Numbered from the stretch's first letter, positions 35,579 to 45,879 are shown. The stretch is 64,000 nucleotides of DNA from Vibrio penaeicida (GCF_030689305.1 NZ_JAUYVM010000005.1:1-64000), one strand, 5' to 3'. The notes: generated by a model not told the origin, from the sequence alone. Numbers and translations: made by a program.

Positions 35579-36496
35579 TTAATGGTCAGCAATAAATGCC
35601 TCGACTTCTTCACGAGTCGGAATAGATGTTTGCGCTCCGAAACGAGTAACGGAAATGGCTGCCGCAGCATGCGCAAAGTGGATAGCTGATTCTAAAGGCA
35701 TATCTTCTAATAAACCAGTGACCAATGCCCCATTAAACGTATCTCCTGCAGCCGTTGTATCCACAGCGTCCACGCGGAATCCGGGTACCGATTCACCTCG
35801 CCCATTCTGGCTAAGCCATACGCCTTTCGCCCCCAGTGTAATCATAACGATTTCGATCCCTTTTTGGTGCAAGACATCCGCCGCTCGCTGTGCAGATTCA
35901 TCGTCGGTAACCGTAACTCCCGTTAACACTTCTGCCTCGGTTTCATTTGGGGTTATTACGTCGACACATTCAAGCAAACTGTCGGGTAATTCACGGGCGG
36001 GGGCGGGGTTTAAGATAACGTTGGTACGGCTTTTCTTCGCGATTTGAGCGGCTTTTTCAACACCGTCCAATGGCGTTTCTAGCTGCATTAATAAGAAATT
36101 CGCACTGCGAATCTGCGCTAGATTCGGCTCCAATGCTTGTGCGGTTAATTTTGCGTTAGCCTCGGCAGACAAACAAATGGTGTTTTCACCACTATCTGAG
36201 ACTTGAATCATGGCGATACCCGTAGGGCAGTTGGGCTGTGCTTGAACACCAGAAATGTTGATACCATCCGATTGGAAGCTTTCACGTATATTGATGCCAA
36301 ACGCATCATCACCCACACACGCAATAAAATCGACGTCGGCTTTCAAACGTGCTGCTGCAACCGCTTGATTGGCACCCTTGCCACCGGGAATAACCTGATA
36401 ATTCTCCCCGTGCAGTGTTTCTCCGGGTCTCGGAAAAGAAGGGACTTGAAGAACGTGGTCTGCATTAACACTACCTAAAACCACTAACTTATTCAT
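35579..36496 (-). CDS. rbsK: Ribokinase
   Basis: Phosphorylates ribose to ribose-5-phosphate using ATP; 305 aa, the usual length. The PfkB signatures are present: N-terminal GGKGANQAVAAARL and the C-terminal DTTAAGDTFNGALVTGLL, with the catalytic aspartate in AAGD. SD AAGGAC precedes the ATG. It lies between rbsB and rbsR. Confidence 0.96.
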   Translation of the reverse strand: MNKLVVLGSVNADHVLQVPSFPRPGETLHGENYQVIPGGKGANQAVAAARLKADVDFIACVGDDAFGINIRESFQSDGINISGVQAQPNCPTGIAMIQVSDSGENTICLSAEANAKLTAQALEPNLAQIRSANFLLMQLETPLDGVEKAAQIAKKSRTNVILNPAPARELPDSLLECVDVITPNETEAEVLTGVTVTDDESAQRAADVLHQKGIEIVMITLGAKGVWLSQNGRGESVPGFRVDAVDTTAAGDTFNGALVTGLLEDMPLESAIHFAHAAAAISVTRFGAQTSIPTREEVEAFIADH

Positions 36497-36651
36497 ACGG
36501 TTGTCCTTGGGTCAATTTGAACGTTTTGAATGTCACTATGATACAAAAATGGAAAGACCTTAGGGTCTGTATTAGAAAGTGCCCCCTCCTCCAACGACAG
36601 GAGATTTAAGAAGAAGAGGGCAACATGTTTTCTATTTGAATCTGTTTACGG

Positions 36652-37530
36652 TTACTTCGTCACCACTTTTAGTGGTACAGGAATGTACGCTTTCACTTTC
36701 CCACCGTTTAACACTTTAACGGCATTTTCTACACCGAGTGCGCCAATCATATCGGGTTGTTGGGCGATCGTTGCCGCAAGCTTGCCACGGTTAACCGCTG
36801 CGATACCATCATCTGTGCCGTCGAAACCGACGATCATCACATCTTTACCTGATGCCTGCACAGCACGTAGCGCGCCTAGAGCCATTTCATCATTTTGTGC
36901 GAATACCGCTTGTACGTTCGGGTTCGCAGCAAGCAGGTTCTCCATAACATTCAACCCTTTAGTACGGTCAAAATCCGCAGGCTGACTGGCAAGCAGTTCC
37001 ATCTGGCTGCCCTCTACCGCTTTCTTGAAACCTTCACCACGTTCGCGTGCAGCCGACGTACCTGCAATGCCTTCAAGTTGAATAACTTTCGCTTTCTCGC
37101 CTACTTTTTCAACGATGTAGCGCCCAGCCATTTCACCGCCTGCCACATTATCCGAAGCGATATGGCTGACGACTTCACCACGGCTTGCGCCTCGGTCGAG
37201 GGTTAAAACTGGTATATTCGAACGGTTAGCAATGCGAATGGCATTGGACACGGCATCAGAATCCGTTGGATTAATGAGGATGGCTTTCACTCCGCGAATG
37301 GTTAAGTCTTCTACGTTCGAAAGCTCTTTACTTGGATCGTTTTGAGAATCCAATACGATCAGTTTGTAACCAAGCTCTTCCGCTTTGGCTTCCGCGCCAT
37401 CTTTCATCGTTACGAAGAATGGGTTGTTCAACGTTGAAAGTACAATCGCCAAGGTATCTTGTGCCTGTGCCGATACCGACACAGTTGAAGAAAGCACAGC
37501 AGCAGAAATAAGAGTTGTAAGTTTTTTCAT
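36652..37530 (-). CDS. rbsB: Ribose ABC transporter periplasmic binding protein
   Basis: Ribose-binding protein of the RbsABC importer. ATG 37530 (292 aa) is chosen because a signal peptide starts there ([22 protein letters not shown]); the upstream 17 codons are spacer. The type I binding fold shows [35 protein letters not shown] and [12 protein letters not shown], all close to E. coli RbsB. It is separated from rbsC by a small secreted ORF. Confidence 0.96.
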   Translation of the reverse strand: MKKLTTLISAAVLSSTVSVSAQAQDTLAIVLSTLNNPFFVTMKDGAEAKAEELGYKLIVLDSQNDPSKELSNVEDLTIRGVKAILINPTDSDAVSNAIRIANRSNIPVLTLDRGASRGEVVSHIASDNVAGGEMAGRYIVEKVGEKAKVIQLEGIAGTSAARERGEGFKKAVEGSQMELLASQPADFDRTKGLNVMENLLAANPNVQAVFAQNDEMALGALRAVQASGKDVMIVGFDGTDDGIAAVNRGKLAATIAQQPDMIGALGVENAVKVLNGGKVKAYIPVPLKVVTK

Positions 37531-37592
37531 TGTTATCGTCCTTTTTGTAGGGTTGTCACCAAAACCGTGGGTAGTGTGCATTCAATTGCTTC

Positions 37593-37760
37593 CTACCCGA
37601 TGGTGTACAGAGATTCTGCGTCACGCTCGTATTCACACTGCTTTGAAGCCTCGCTGGTAAAACCAATTTTCACTTCAATGTTGGCAGTCTCTACCACAGC
37701 AAAAGAAATGCTTGTCGTTGATAAAAGAGTGAGCAAAATTTTTATCGTTTTCTTTTTCAT
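37593..37760 (-). CDS. Small secreted ORF between rbsC and rbsB
   Basis: A 55-codon ORF on the operon strand. A strong GGAGAAGAAG ribosome site immediately precedes the ATG. The protein opens with a classic signal peptide (KKKTIKILLTLLSTTSISFA) and ends with a short mature part of about 35 aa containing one cysteine (SKQCEYERD). No family recognised. It could be a small periplasmic protein or the remnant of a longer secreted one. Confidence 0.5.
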   Translation of the reverse strand: MKKKTIKILLTLLSTTSISFAVVETANIEVKIGFTSEASKQCEYERDAESLYTIG

Positions 37761-37824
37761 CTTCTTCTCCAAGTCGGTAAGGGGGTTGTAAGTTCTCCCC
37801 AGTCACGATCTGTGTTGAGAAGAA

Positions 37825-38808
37825 TTACTTGTTTTTGTTGTCTACCAGTACTGCCAGAAGAATCACCACAGCTTTAGCGATCATTTGGTAGTAAGAAGAC
37901 ACATCTAATAGATTCAGAGCGTTATTTAAGAAGCCGATAATCAGAGCACCAATTAACGTCCCCATGATGCGACCCTTTCCGCCCATTAGGCTTGTACCAC
38001 CCAGCACAACAGCGGCAATAGCATCGAGCTCGTACCCCATTCCAGCGGTTGGCTGAGCAGAAGATAAACGTGATGTCACAATGATGCCGGCCAACGCCGC
38101 CAGCAGACCACAAATCGCATACACACCGATTTTTACGCGATCCACGTTGATACCAGAGAGGCGCGTCGCGGATTCATTGCCGCCCAAAGCGTAAACATAG
38201 CGGCCAAAACGCGTGTGATTGAGCAAATACCAAACCGCAGCAAACACCCCCACCATCAACCAAACGGGAACAGGTATACCCAACGCGTACCCCGTACCAA
38301 ACCAAGCAAAGGCATCTGCGGTGTCGGTAAACCCTGCAGAAATTGGGCGACCGTCGGTGTAAACCATGGTCACACCGCGTAGTAATGTCATTGTTACCAG
38401 CGTCGCGATAAAGGCTTGAACTTTCCCTTTAGCGATAATGATGCCGCTAATGGCACCCAGTGCCGCACCAGCAAACAAAGCGGTAGGTACTGCAATTAGT
38501 ACAGGAACTTCAATTGCAATTAGGCTGGCAGCAAATGCACCACACAAAGCCAGCACGGAGCCGACACTCAGGTCGATACCCGCCGTTAAGATAACTAACG
38601 TCATCCCTACGGCGATAATGGCATTAACCGATGTTTGACGAAGGATGTTAAGAATGTTGTCTACAGTGAAAAAATTCGGATTTAAAAACGACACCACAAC
38701 AATCAAAAGCAGCAACGCAATCAGCGATTTTTGGTCGATTAGCCATTCTTTACTAAACAGTTTCTTGCCACTTTCCGGTGCGGATTTATCTAAGGTTTTG
38801 GTACTCAT
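37825..38808 (-). CDS. rbsC: Ribose ABC transporter permease
   Basis: Inner-membrane permease of the RbsABC importer, 327 aa with eight or more hydrophobic segments. Family hallmarks include [25 protein letters not shown] and the [27 protein letters not shown] block near the C-terminus. It overlaps the rbsA stop by 4 nt, so the two are coupled. Confidence 0.96.
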   Translation of the reverse strand: MSTKTLDKSAPESGKKLFSKEWLIDQKSLIALLLLIVVVSFLNPNFFTVDNILNILRQTSVNAIIAVGMTLVILTAGIDLSVGSVLALCGAFAASLIAIEVPVLIAVPTALFAGAALGAISGIIIAKGKVQAFIATLVTMTLLRGVTMVYTDGRPISAGFTDTADAFAWFGTGYALGIPVPVWLMVGVFAAVWYLLNHTRFGRYVYALGGNESATRLSGINVDRVKIGVYAICGLLAALAGIIVTSRLSSAQPTAGMGYELDAIAAVVLGGTSLMGGKGRIMGTLIGALIIGFLNNALNLLDVSSYYQMIAKAVVILLAVLVDNKNK

Positions 38809-40310
38809 ACTGCTTCCTCATTGATTTTCTTGCCTACTGCACACGCAAGCAGCTTTTCTTGGTCGGCATCTTTGGCATCAAACTCTCCACTGATGCGCCC
38901 TTCATGCATCACTAAAATACGATCACTCATGCCCAGCACTTCTGGCATTTCTGAAGAAACCAAAATGATGCTCATGCCTTCGCTTTTAAATTTATTGATA
39001 AGTTGATAGATCTCTTTCTTAGCGCCCACATCGACACCACGAGTGGGTTCGTCGAGAATCAGTACCTTGGGTTTGGTCATTAGCCCTTTGGCAATGGCGA
39101 CTTTTTGCTGGTTACCGCCCGATAAGTTCCCAATAATTTGGTCGCGCGTTGGGGTTTTAATGTTGAACAGCTGAATGAAATCTTCTACCGCCATCGCTTC
39201 GTCACCATGTTGGATCTGCACGCCTTTGGTGAGTTGGTCCAACGCGCAAAGAGACATGTTTTCTTTTACCGACAACCCAAGTACTAAACCGTCGCCCTTT
39301 CTGTCTTCGGAAATGTATGCGATGCCATTTGATAAACCGTCTTGAGGGCTCACTGGGTTAATGGTTTTTCCATTCAAATTGATAACGCCACGCTCAATAG
39401 GCAGCGCGCCGTAAATCACTTTCATTAATTCCGTTCGCCCGGCTCCCATTAGCCCAGATACACCCAGAATTTCACCTCGATTAAGCGCAAAATTGATGTC
39501 GTGTACGCCCGATCCCGTTAAGCCGCGAACCTCTAAGCATATGTCTCCGTGGTTAACGTCAACACGCGGGTATTGTTCTTCCAATTTACGGCCGACCATC
39601 ATTTCGATAAGCCCGTCTTCATTGGTCTCGTTAACCGCACATTCACCGATGAATTTGCCATCACGTAAAACGGTTATGTCGTCGCAGATTTCAAAGATCT
39701 CTTTCAATCGATGAGAGATGTAAACAATACCGCAGCCTTGATCTCGCAGTTCATTGATAACGCTAAACAAAGACTCCGTTTCCGTGTCGGTGAGCGCATC
39801 GGTCGGTTCATCCATGATGATGACTTTGGATTCAAACGACAGCGCCTTGGCGATTTCAACCATCTGTTGCTCGCCAAGACTTAAATCGCCCAATAAGGTT
39901 TTCGAGCTGTGCTTCACATTTAAGCGAGCTAATAAAGCGTCAGCCGCTTCATACATTTTTCGCCATTGAATACGCCCAAATTTATTGGTCTGCTCGCGCC
40001 CAAGAAAGATGTTCTCTGCAATGGTCAGTTCAGGAATGAGGTTCAACTCTTGGTGAATGATGCTGATACCCGCTTGCTGTGAGTCTCGTGGCCCTTTAAA
40101 AGCCGCGGGCTTATCTTGATAGCGAATGACACCAGAATCTTTGGAGTAAATGCCTGTTAAAACTTTCATCAGGGTTGATTTGCCAGCACCGTTTTCTCCC
40201 AAAAGCGCCATAACGCGCCCCGGATAAACTTTTAAGCTCGCTTTATCCAATGCTTTAACGCCCGGAAACGCTTTTTCGATATCGCTGAGTTGTAAAATGG
40301 CTTGAGTCAT
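38805..40310 (-). CDS. rbsA: Ribose ABC transporter ATP-binding protein
   Basis: A 501-aa tandem ATPase of the carbohydrate type. The first cassette has Walker A (GENGAGKST), signature ([15 protein letters not shown]) and Walker B ([11 protein letters not shown]); the second has a degenerate P-loop (GLMGAGRTE), signature [15 protein letters not shown] and [10 protein letters not shown]. This matches RbsA of E. coli (501 aa). It energises ribose uptake with RbsB and RbsC. Confidence 0.97.
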   Translation of the reverse strand: MTQAILQLSDIEKAFPGVKALDKASLKVYPGRVMALLGENGAGKSTLMKVLTGIYSKDSGVIRYQDKPAAFKGPRDSQQAGISIIHQELNLIPELTIAENIFLGREQTNKFGRIQWRKMYEAADALLARLNVKHSSKTLLGDLSLGEQQMVEIAKALSFESKVIIMDEPTDALTDTETESLFSVINELRDQGCGIVYISHRLKEIFEICDDITVLRDGKFIGECAVNETNEDGLIEMMVGRKLEEQYPRVDVNHGDICLEVRGLTGSGVHDINFALNRGEILGVSGLMGAGRTELMKVIYGALPIERGVINLNGKTINPVSPQDGLSNGIAYISEDRKGDGLVLGLSVKENMSLCALDQLTKGVQIQHGDEAMAVEDFIQLFNIKTPTRDQIIGNLSGGNQQKVAIAKGLMTKPKVLILDEPTRGVDVGAKKEIYQLINKFKSEGMSIILVSSEMPEVLGMSDRILVMHEGRISGEFDAKDADQEKLLACAVGKKINEEAV

Positions 40311-40351
40311 AATTTGTCCTCAACATTGAGAGGTTCAAAACATTGGAGAGG

Positions 40352-40771
40352 CTAAAAAACCACGCCAGCCTGAAAAATTACATTTGCGTAAGGCGTGCAT
40401 TCGCCAGTGCGAATAACGGCTCGGCTTTGATGCGTACGCGTTTTAAATGCTTCATGGGAAACATAATGAATCGCGATACTTTTGCCGGAGTTCTGCTCTT
40501 CTTTCTTTAACTCCGCCACCAACATACTGTGATGTTCTGGGCTAATTTCCGCAAATTCATCGGCGATAACAACGCCCTCTATTTGGCACTCAGACAACAC
40601 CGCTTTAACCGTTTCCAAAAACTGGGGTACGCCATGCGTCAGTGCTAAATCAATTCGCTGAACCGCTTCTGGAATCGGCAAGCCTGCATCACAAATCGTG
40701 ATTTCATCGGTATGACCTAACGTGGCAACCAGATACGACAATTCCGAGTTGATGAGGGTACTTTTCTTCAT
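40352..40771 (-). CDS. rbsD: D-ribose pyranase
   Basis: Interconverts the pyranose and furanose forms of ribose so that ribokinase can use it. From ATG 40771 (AAAGG 8 nt upstream) it is 139 aa, the standard RbsD length. Conserved features: NSELSYLVATLGHTDEI with the catalytic histidine, DAGLPIP, and the C-terminal IRTGECTPYANVIFQAGVVF. First gene of the ribose operon. Confidence 0.96.
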   Translation of the reverse strand: MKKSTLINSELSYLVATLGHTDEITICDAGLPIPEAVQRIDLALTHGVPQFLETVKAVLSECQIEGVVIADEFAEISPEHHSMLVAELKKEEQNSGKSIAIHYVSHEAFKTRTHQSRAVIRTGECTPYANVIFQAGVVF

Positions 40772-41114
40772 TTTCATACCTTTAATGGTTAGGCGAATTG
40801 CCCTAAATCGTAGCTAAAAGTCATAAAAAACATGCAAAAAGCTCTAATCTTCTGATAAACATCACCATCTGCATTTTTATAGCTACAGGCTATTTATGTT
40901 GGTTTTCTTTATTGTTAGAAAACTCATCGAAACGTTTCGATGACTGTATCGCTAAAATTTTTTTTTGCATCACAGCGGCAATTAATGTGTGATTTTGATC
41001 TTCCAAATAAGGAAATGAAGATGGGAAAAAGTGAGGGCGATCACTGATGATTTAACCGAAACGCCCAAAGTGAATACATAAAATAACCGGGTTACATAAA
41101 TCTATACCAATGGT
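40772..41114. other. Ribose operon promoter region
   Basis: The spacer between rbsD and the LysR gene holds the RbsR operator at 40926-40941. A TGTGA half-site lies at about 40988 that might belong to a CRP site, but its partner half is poor. Nothing else is recognised. Confidence 0.55.
40926..40941. promoter_or_regulatory. RbsR operator
   Basis: ATCGAAACGTTTCGAT is a perfect 16-bp palindrome with the CG centre typical of LacI-family sites. It lies 155 nt upstream of the rbsD start, and no other LacI-type regulator is in the window. Confidence 0.8.
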
Positions 41115-42002
41115 TTATACCACTGCTGCAAGCTCTCTTAACCCATGCCAGATATGCTCTCCGGCTTTATGCAACCTCGCTTGATAGCGGTAAGCGTAGA
41201 AAGAGATAGGGCAAATCAGATCGTCTGCCCCTACTACGGTAAGCTCGTTGTTTCTTAGTTCCTTTTGAATGGCGTAATCTGGCAGCCACGCAACACCCGC
41301 CCCGTTTAGCACTTGAGTTTTTAGCAAATCCGTCATGGACGACGTAAATACCACATCCAAAGTAGAATGAGGGCGCACTTTTTCAACCTGTCTCCCCATG
41401 TACGAATTTAGGCTGTATGCCAAATAGGGGATCGTTTCTTGGCTTTCTAACTGGTAAATCGCTTGGCCATTTTCGTCACAAGCACACACAGGTAACAGCT
41501 TGGCATCGCCCACTTTCAAAGACATATAAGGCGGTAGCCTTAACCTTTCATCATCGAATGCGAGCAAAATATCGCACTCTCCTTGTTGCAGCGCTTCAAT
41601 TGCCCGATCCACATCGATCGCTTCTACGCTCAAAACTGGCTTGATGCTTTCACTGTTTCTCATTGTGTGAAGTTTAGGCACCAAACTGCTTGCCAGAGAA
41701 TGCGCCGCCGCTATTTTGACCACGTTGCCATCAAGCCGAGATATTCCCAATAATTGATCGACAGAATCGGTAATTTGAATCAACAAATTTCGGGCTGACG
41801 TTCGGAATACTCGCCCACTTGGGGTCAACTCAATGGGGACTTTGCTTCTATCGATCAACTGTGAGCCCAATGCCTCTTCAAGCGATTGAATCCTCCGGCT
41901 GAATGCGGGCTGCGTCATGTTTCTGAGTTGCGCCGCTTTGGAAAAGCTTCGGTATTCGGCTAGCGCTTCAAAATCTTCTAACCATTTACTTTCTATATTC
42001 AT
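41115..42002 (-). CDS. LysR-family regulator
   Basis: A 295-aa LysR protein. The HTH is at the N-terminus (ALAEYRSFSKAAQLRNMTQPAFSRRIQSLEEALG), followed by the effector-binding domain. It is divergent from the racemase/symporter pair with only 105 nt between, so it probably controls them and itself; an ATGCA-N5-TGCAT inverted repeat (42038-42052) in the gap is a possible site. The effector may be an acidic amino acid. Confidence 0.92.
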   Translation of the reverse strand: MNIESKWLEDFEALAEYRSFSKAAQLRNMTQPAFSRRIQSLEEALGSQLIDRSKVPIELTPSGRVFRTSARNLLIQITDSVDQLLGISRLDGNVVKIAAAHSLASSLVPKLHTMRNSESIKPVLSVEAIDVDRAIEALQQGECDILLAFDDERLRLPPYMSLKVGDAKLLPVCACDENGQAIYQLESQETIPYLAYSLNSYMGRQVEKVRPHSTLDVVFTSSMTDLLKTQVLNGAGVAWLPDYAIQKELRNNELTVVGADDLICPISFYAYRYQARLHKAGEHIWHGLRELAAVV

Positions 42003-42037
42003 ACGCTTCCCTAGTTTTCTCGACTTGCACTTACATT

Positions 42038-42052
42038 ATGCATAACTTGCAT
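42038..42052. promoter_or_regulatory. Possible LysR binding site
   Basis: ATGCA-TAACT-TGCAT is a short inverted repeat in the divergent spacer between the LysR gene and the racemase gene. The assignment rests on position and symmetry only. Confidence 0.35.
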
Positions 42053-42107
42053 GAAGCAAAGAAACTCGGCATTTATCAAACGATCTTTCGTGGCGTAGAT
42101 TAGTTCC

Positions 42108-42830
42108 ATGCTTACTAATATGAATAATATCAGAATGGACAGAGTTATTGGTGTTCTTGGTGGTATGGGACCGCTTGCTACTGCCGAGTTTATGAAGAAG
42201 GTCATATTACACACACCCGCAAGTGTCGATCAGGAACACATCCCTATGCTTATTCGGAATATTCCACAAGTCCCTGATCGTACAAATTTCTTGATGGGTT
42301 TTGGGACCGATCCTTTTGCCGCGCTTGAACACGGTTTTGGAGAACTACTCAAAGCTGGGGCGACGTGCATTGTTATCCCCTGCAATACGGCTCATCACTG
42401 GTACGAGCGCCTCATTCATAACAGACACGTTCACACAATTAGCATTATCGAAAGTGTCGTTGAACAGGCTATCTCCCGTGGTTTTAAACGCGTTGGCATA
42501 CTGGCCACCGATGCCACTATTCAAACCAACTTATACCAATCTTCATTAGAGCAGCATGGCATTGAAGCGCTCGTCCCTAACCACTGGCAGCAAACGGCCG
42601 TCATGGAGGGGATTAAAGCGGTGAAATCTGGGCATTTGAACGTTGCCACCAATATTATCGAGCCCATTTTTGACGAATTGGTAAAGCGCGGTGCTGACGC
42701 GGTGATCTTAGGGTGTACTGAGATCCCTGTTGCTCTAGAAAAAATCGAACAAGAAGTGCCTGAGAAATGCTTGGACTCTTTAGAAATTTTGGCTCAAAAG
42801 TGCGTACTTTGGGCTAAGTCATCGGCATAA
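42108..42830 (+). CDS. Aspartate/glutamate racemase family protein
   Basis: A 240-aa cofactor-independent amino acid racemase. The two catalytic cysteines are present in VIPCNTAHHWYE and ILGCTEIPVAL, and the N-terminal GVLGGMGPLATAEFMKKV is typical of aspartate racemases. The start is uncertain: ATG 42108 or ATG 42135, neither with a clear ribosome site. It is followed after 17 nt by an acidic amino acid symporter, suggesting uptake and interconversion of D/L-aspartate or glutamate. Confidence 0.88.
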   Translation: MLTNMNNIRMDRVIGVLGGMGPLATAEFMKKVILHTPASVDQEHIPMLIRNIPQVPDRTNFLMGFGTDPFAALEHGFGELLKAGATCIVIPCNTAHHWYERLIHNRHVHTISIIESVVEQAISRGFKRVGILATDATIQTNLYQSSLEQHGIEALVPNHWQQTAVMEGIKAVKSGHLNVATNIIEPIFDELVKRGADAVILGCTEIPVALEKIEQEVPEKCLDSLEILAQKCVLWAKSSA

Positions 42831-42847
42831 ACTAAATTGGAATTACT

Positions 42848-44095
42848 ATGGATAGCTCAAATAAAATGGACGTTTCATCCCCCGAAAAAGGGATCGCTCT
42901 CTGGAAAAAAATCTTTATTGGTATGCTTTTCGGCATCGTCGTTGGCATTGTTGCTGGGCCGGATGCGGTACTGCTAAAACCCATTGGCGACATTTTTCTT
43001 AACGCGATAAAAATGCTCATTATTCCTCTTGTATTTTGTTCTCTCGTTGTGGGTGTTACCGCGATAAGTGACACTCAAAAAATGGGAAGAATTGCAGCAA
43101 AATCAATCGGTATATATCTTTTAACTACGGCTCTTGCCATCAGCCTAGGCTTGATCGCTTCTTCACTGATTTCGCCAGGGGTGGGGTTAGAAATGAGCCT
43201 TTCCTCCACACAAGTCGCCTCCAAAGCTGAGCCTTCGTTTTTGGATACTTTGATAAATCTGGTCCCCAAAAATCCCATTAGCGCTTTGGCCTCTGGTAAC
43301 GTTTTGCAAACCATTGTTTTCGCTATTGGTCTTGGGATAGCGCTGTCGTTAAGTGGTGAAAAAGCCAAGCCTGCGGTTCGAGTCTTCGAAAGCTTGGCTG
43401 AAGCCATGTACAAGCTCACCTCACTGGTGATGAAGTTTGCGCCCTACGGTATTTTTGCGCTTATCGCCGTGGTAGCAGGACAATATGGATTGGACATTTT
43501 ACTGCCGCTTATCAAAGTGATTTTTCTGGTGTACTTATGCTGCATCATACAAGTGTTGGTGGTGTATTCGGGCATATTGAAAGTGGTCGCTAAACTCAGC
43601 CCAATTCACTATTTGCGAGCTTTAGCTAACCCTGCCGCTGTCGCTTTTACTACAACCAGCAGCTCGGGAACATTACCCGTAACCATCCGTACAGCCCATG
43701 AAGAATTGGGCGTGTCCCGCGAAATTTCGAGCTTTGTATTGCCCCTTGGTGCAACAATTAACATGGATGGTACAGCCATTTATCAAGGTGTGGCGGCCAT
43801 ATTCATTGCACAAGTCTTTGGCGTTTCATTGGATGTGCAGGATTACCTCATGATCATTATGACCTCTACGTTAGCATCGATAGGTACGGCTGGCGTTCCT
43901 GGGGCTGGTTTGATCATGCTGTCTTTGGTTTTATCCACGGTAGGGTTACCGCTGGAAGGACTTGCGATTGTCGCTGGTATCGACCGAATCCTTGATATGG
44001 CTAGAACCAGCGTGAATGTGTGCGGTGATCTTATGATTTCGGTGTTAATCAGCAAAAGTGAGAAAGGATTGGATACGTCCATCTACGAGAAGTAA
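42848..44095 (+). CDS. Dicarboxylate/amino acid:cation symporter (DAACS, GltP-like)
   Basis: A 415-aa inner-membrane symporter for glutamate, aspartate or C4-dicarboxylates with H+ or Na+. The serine-rich hairpin (TTTSSSGTLPVTIRTAHEELGV), the NMDGTAIYQG motif and HP2-like GTAGVPGAGLIML are intact. The neighbouring racemase favours an acidic amino acid as substrate. A strong terminator follows. Confidence 0.93.
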   Translation: MDSSNKMDVSSPEKGIALWKKIFIGMLFGIVVGIVAGPDAVLLKPIGDIFLNAIKMLIIPLVFCSLVVGVTAISDTQKMGRIAAKSIGIYLLTTALAISLGLIASSLISPGVGLEMSLSSTQVASKAEPSFLDTLINLVPKNPISALASGNVLQTIVFAIGLGIALSLSGEKAKPAVRVFESLAEAMYKLTSLVMKFAPYGIFALIAVVAGQYGLDILLPLIKVIFLVYLCCIIQVLVVYSGILKVVAKLSPIHYLRALANPAAVAFTTTSSSGTLPVTIRTAHEELGVSREISSFVLPLGATINMDGTAIYQGVAAIFIAQVFGVSLDVQDYLMIIMTSTLASIGTAGVPGAGLIMLSLVLSTVGLPLEGLAIVAGIDRILDMARTSVNVCGDLMISVLISKSEKGLDTSIYEK

Positions 44096-44129
44096 AACAT
44101 TTTCCTTCCCTTAAGCCTACAAGGCTTTT

Positions 44130-44157
44130 GCCAGCCGCGACCCGGTTGGCTTTTTTT
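44130..44157 (+). terminator. Intrinsic terminator of the racemase-symporter operon
   Basis: GCCAGCCG/CGGTTGGC forms an 8-bp stem (one G-U) with a 5-nt loop, followed directly by seven T. Confidence 0.92.
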
Positions 44158-44252
44158 GAAGGTTCAAAGCGAAGGTTACTCTCTCATCACTTAACGCCCC
44201 AGCACTATAAGACATAGAACTGGGGCGATTTTTACAGTGTAAATCTGGTCAG

Positions 44253-44882
44253 CTAGATTCGAGTATTGGTTAACGTTGCACCAAACCCGATAAACAATGT
44301 GCCACTCACATAGTTGAGCCAGCGAGACGTTTTAGGTGCCGATAACCAAGCTTTCAATTTGGTGGCAAAAAAGATCACCACAACAAACCAACTTCCCACA
44401 ACAAGAGATTGAACCCCACCAAGTAGCATGCTCTGTTCAAGAATGAAGTCTGGCTCGACAAATTGTGGAAATATCGACAGATAAAAAAGCACAATTTTAG
44501 GGTTGAGAAGGTTTGTTAGCAGCCCTTTAATAAAACCGCTGGAAAGGGTTTCGGCTTTAGGCACTTTCTGGGTATCAAGCTCGATTTTAGTCATTCGTAG
44601 CCCACTGCGAATGTTCGAGAAGCCCAACCAAAGTAGGTAAATGACACCCACCCATTTAAATAGGGTAAACGCTGTAGCAGACTGAGACATTAAAAGGCTC
44701 AACCCCTTTGCAGAGATAAAAGCGTGGATGAAAAAGCCCACCGCAAAACCAAAAATATTCGCCAATGCACAGCGCTTTCCAGCCGTGATAGAGGTATGCA
44801 GAATAAGTAACGCATTCGGACCAGGTACGATAGCCAGTAAAAAGGTGATACCAGCGAAAGCAATTAGAGTATCAATAGTCAT
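44253..44882 (-). CDS. LysE/RhtB-family exporter
   Basis: A 209-aa inner-membrane exporter. ATG 44882 has GGAG 7 nt upstream and begins just before the first helix; the longer frame adds 26 non-hydrophobic residues. The signature LAIVPGPNALLILHTSITAGKR is present, with six hydrophobic segments. The substrate is unknown. It is a second LysE-type gene in the window and only distantly similar to the one at 15258. Confidence 0.9.
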   Translation of the reverse strand: MTIDTLIAFAGITFLLAIVPGPNALLILHTSITAGKRCALANIFGFAVGFFIHAFISAKGLSLLMSQSATAFTLFKWVGVIYLLWLGFSNIRSGLRMTKIELDTQKVPKAETLSSGFIKGLLTNLLNPKIVLFYLSIFPQFVEPDFILEQSMLLGGVQSLVVGSWFVVVIFFATKLKAWLSAPKTSRWLNYVSGTLFIGFGATLTNTRI

Positions 44883-45208
44883 TGTTTGCTCCTGTTTCGA
44901 AAATACATGTTTGTATTTCCTATATAAAAACGTGACGCACTCATCACGTAAGATGTACAAGAGATAAGGGAATCTCTCTCATGTCAGGAGCAGGGTGGGC
45001 AGCGGTTACAGCCACAAAGAGCGGCTTTAACTACCGATAAATTCGTGCACATATCAGTAACTCAAACTCATTGATGTTCAATCGATAATCACATTATCAT
45101 TACCGCTATTCAAGGCATAACGTAACGCAAATGCTCCATTCTCGATAGTGATAAATCGGAGCGTCTGAACGTTACGTAAATAACCTCAACATGTGGGTGA
45201 TAACATAC
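44883..45208. other. Divergent spacer
   Basis: The promoter region for LysE (minus) and the nucleotidyltransferase gene (plus). An imperfect inverted repeat ACGTAACG...CGTTACGT surrounds a GCTCC/GGAGC pair at about 45119-45180 and may form a hairpin in the 5' UTR of the plus-strand gene. No other motif is seen. Confidence 0.45.
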
Positions 45209-45745
45209 ATGAACGCCATTATTGAACTTCTTAAACGCGATCCTTTACGGCAAAAAGCGTTGGAGACAGTTGCTGAACTTGATCTTCCTCAAGGCTATTT
45301 GGCCGCCGGATTTGTACGGAACTTAGTATGGGATCATCTGCATCAAAAGTCGGTGCCCACGCCACTCAATGACGTGGATGTGATTTACTTTGATACGAGA
45401 GAGTACGATTCCCAACAGTATTTTAAGTACGAAAACGTGCTCAAAACCCGTATGCCTCAACTCAATTGGCAAGTGCGAAATCAAGCCACAATGCACTCTC
45501 GTAATGGCGATTTACCTTACAAAAGTTCGGTGGATGCAATGAGCTACTGGCCCGAGAAAGAAACGGCAATAGGGGCAAGAATTATCGATAAAGGGCAGTA
45601 TGAACTTGTCTCGGCGTTTGGCTTCGACTCACTGTTTGATTTGAAAATCACCCATAATACGAAGCGCTCTTTTGCCATATTTGAACAACGCATCGCAAAT
45701 AAAAACTGGCTTAAACAATGGCCCAAATTAGAAGTTAGAAGTTAG
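45209..45745 (+). CDS. Nucleotidyltransferase-fold protein (DUF925-like)
   Basis: A 178-aa protein of the minimal nucleotidyltransferase group. GYLAAGFVRNLVWDHLH provides the G-x-x-R-N feature and LNDVDVIYFD the paired acidic residues for metal binding. The start is either ATG 45209 or the ATG six codons upstream at 45191. The function of the family is not established. Its last codons and stop lie inside a 7-bp tandem repeat. Confidence 0.78.
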   Translation: MNAIIELLKRDPLRQKALETVAELDLPQGYLAAGFVRNLVWDHLHQKSVPTPLNDVDVIYFDTREYDSQQYFKYENVLKTRMPQLNWQVRNQATMHSRNGDLPYKSSVDAMSYWPEKETAIGARIIDKGQYELVSAFGFDSLFDLKITHNTKRSFAIFEQRIANKNWLKQWPKLEVRS

Positions 45746-45790
45746 AAGTTAGAAGTTAGAAGTTAGAAGTTAGAAGTTAGAAGTTAGAAG
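45728..45790. repeat. Heptanucleotide tandem repeat, nine units of TTAGAAG
   Basis: Nine perfect copies of TTAGAAG run from 45728 to 45790. The first two and a half units encode the C-terminal LEVRS and stop of the nucleotidyltransferase gene. Because the stop falls in the third unit, copy changes beyond it do not alter the protein. Confidence 0.97.
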
Positions 45791-45828
45791 TTAAGCAATA
45801 AAAACGAACAAACTAAGAAGAATATCAA

Positions 45829-45860
45829 CACAAAGGCTGCGCAAGAACGCAGCCTTTGTG
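45829..45860. terminator. Long hairpin between convergent genes
   Basis: CACAAAGGCTGCG and its exact inverse (13 bp) close a 6-nt loop. It lies between the convergent nucleotidyltransferase and rhomboid genes and probably terminates both; T-runs are weak. Confidence 0.75.
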
Positions 45861-45879
45861 CTTGTAGCCTAATCAACTG

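Noticed and set aside
40985..41005. CRP site upstream of rbsD
   Set aside because: Only one half (TGTGA) matches; the partner half is TCTTC rather than TCACA.
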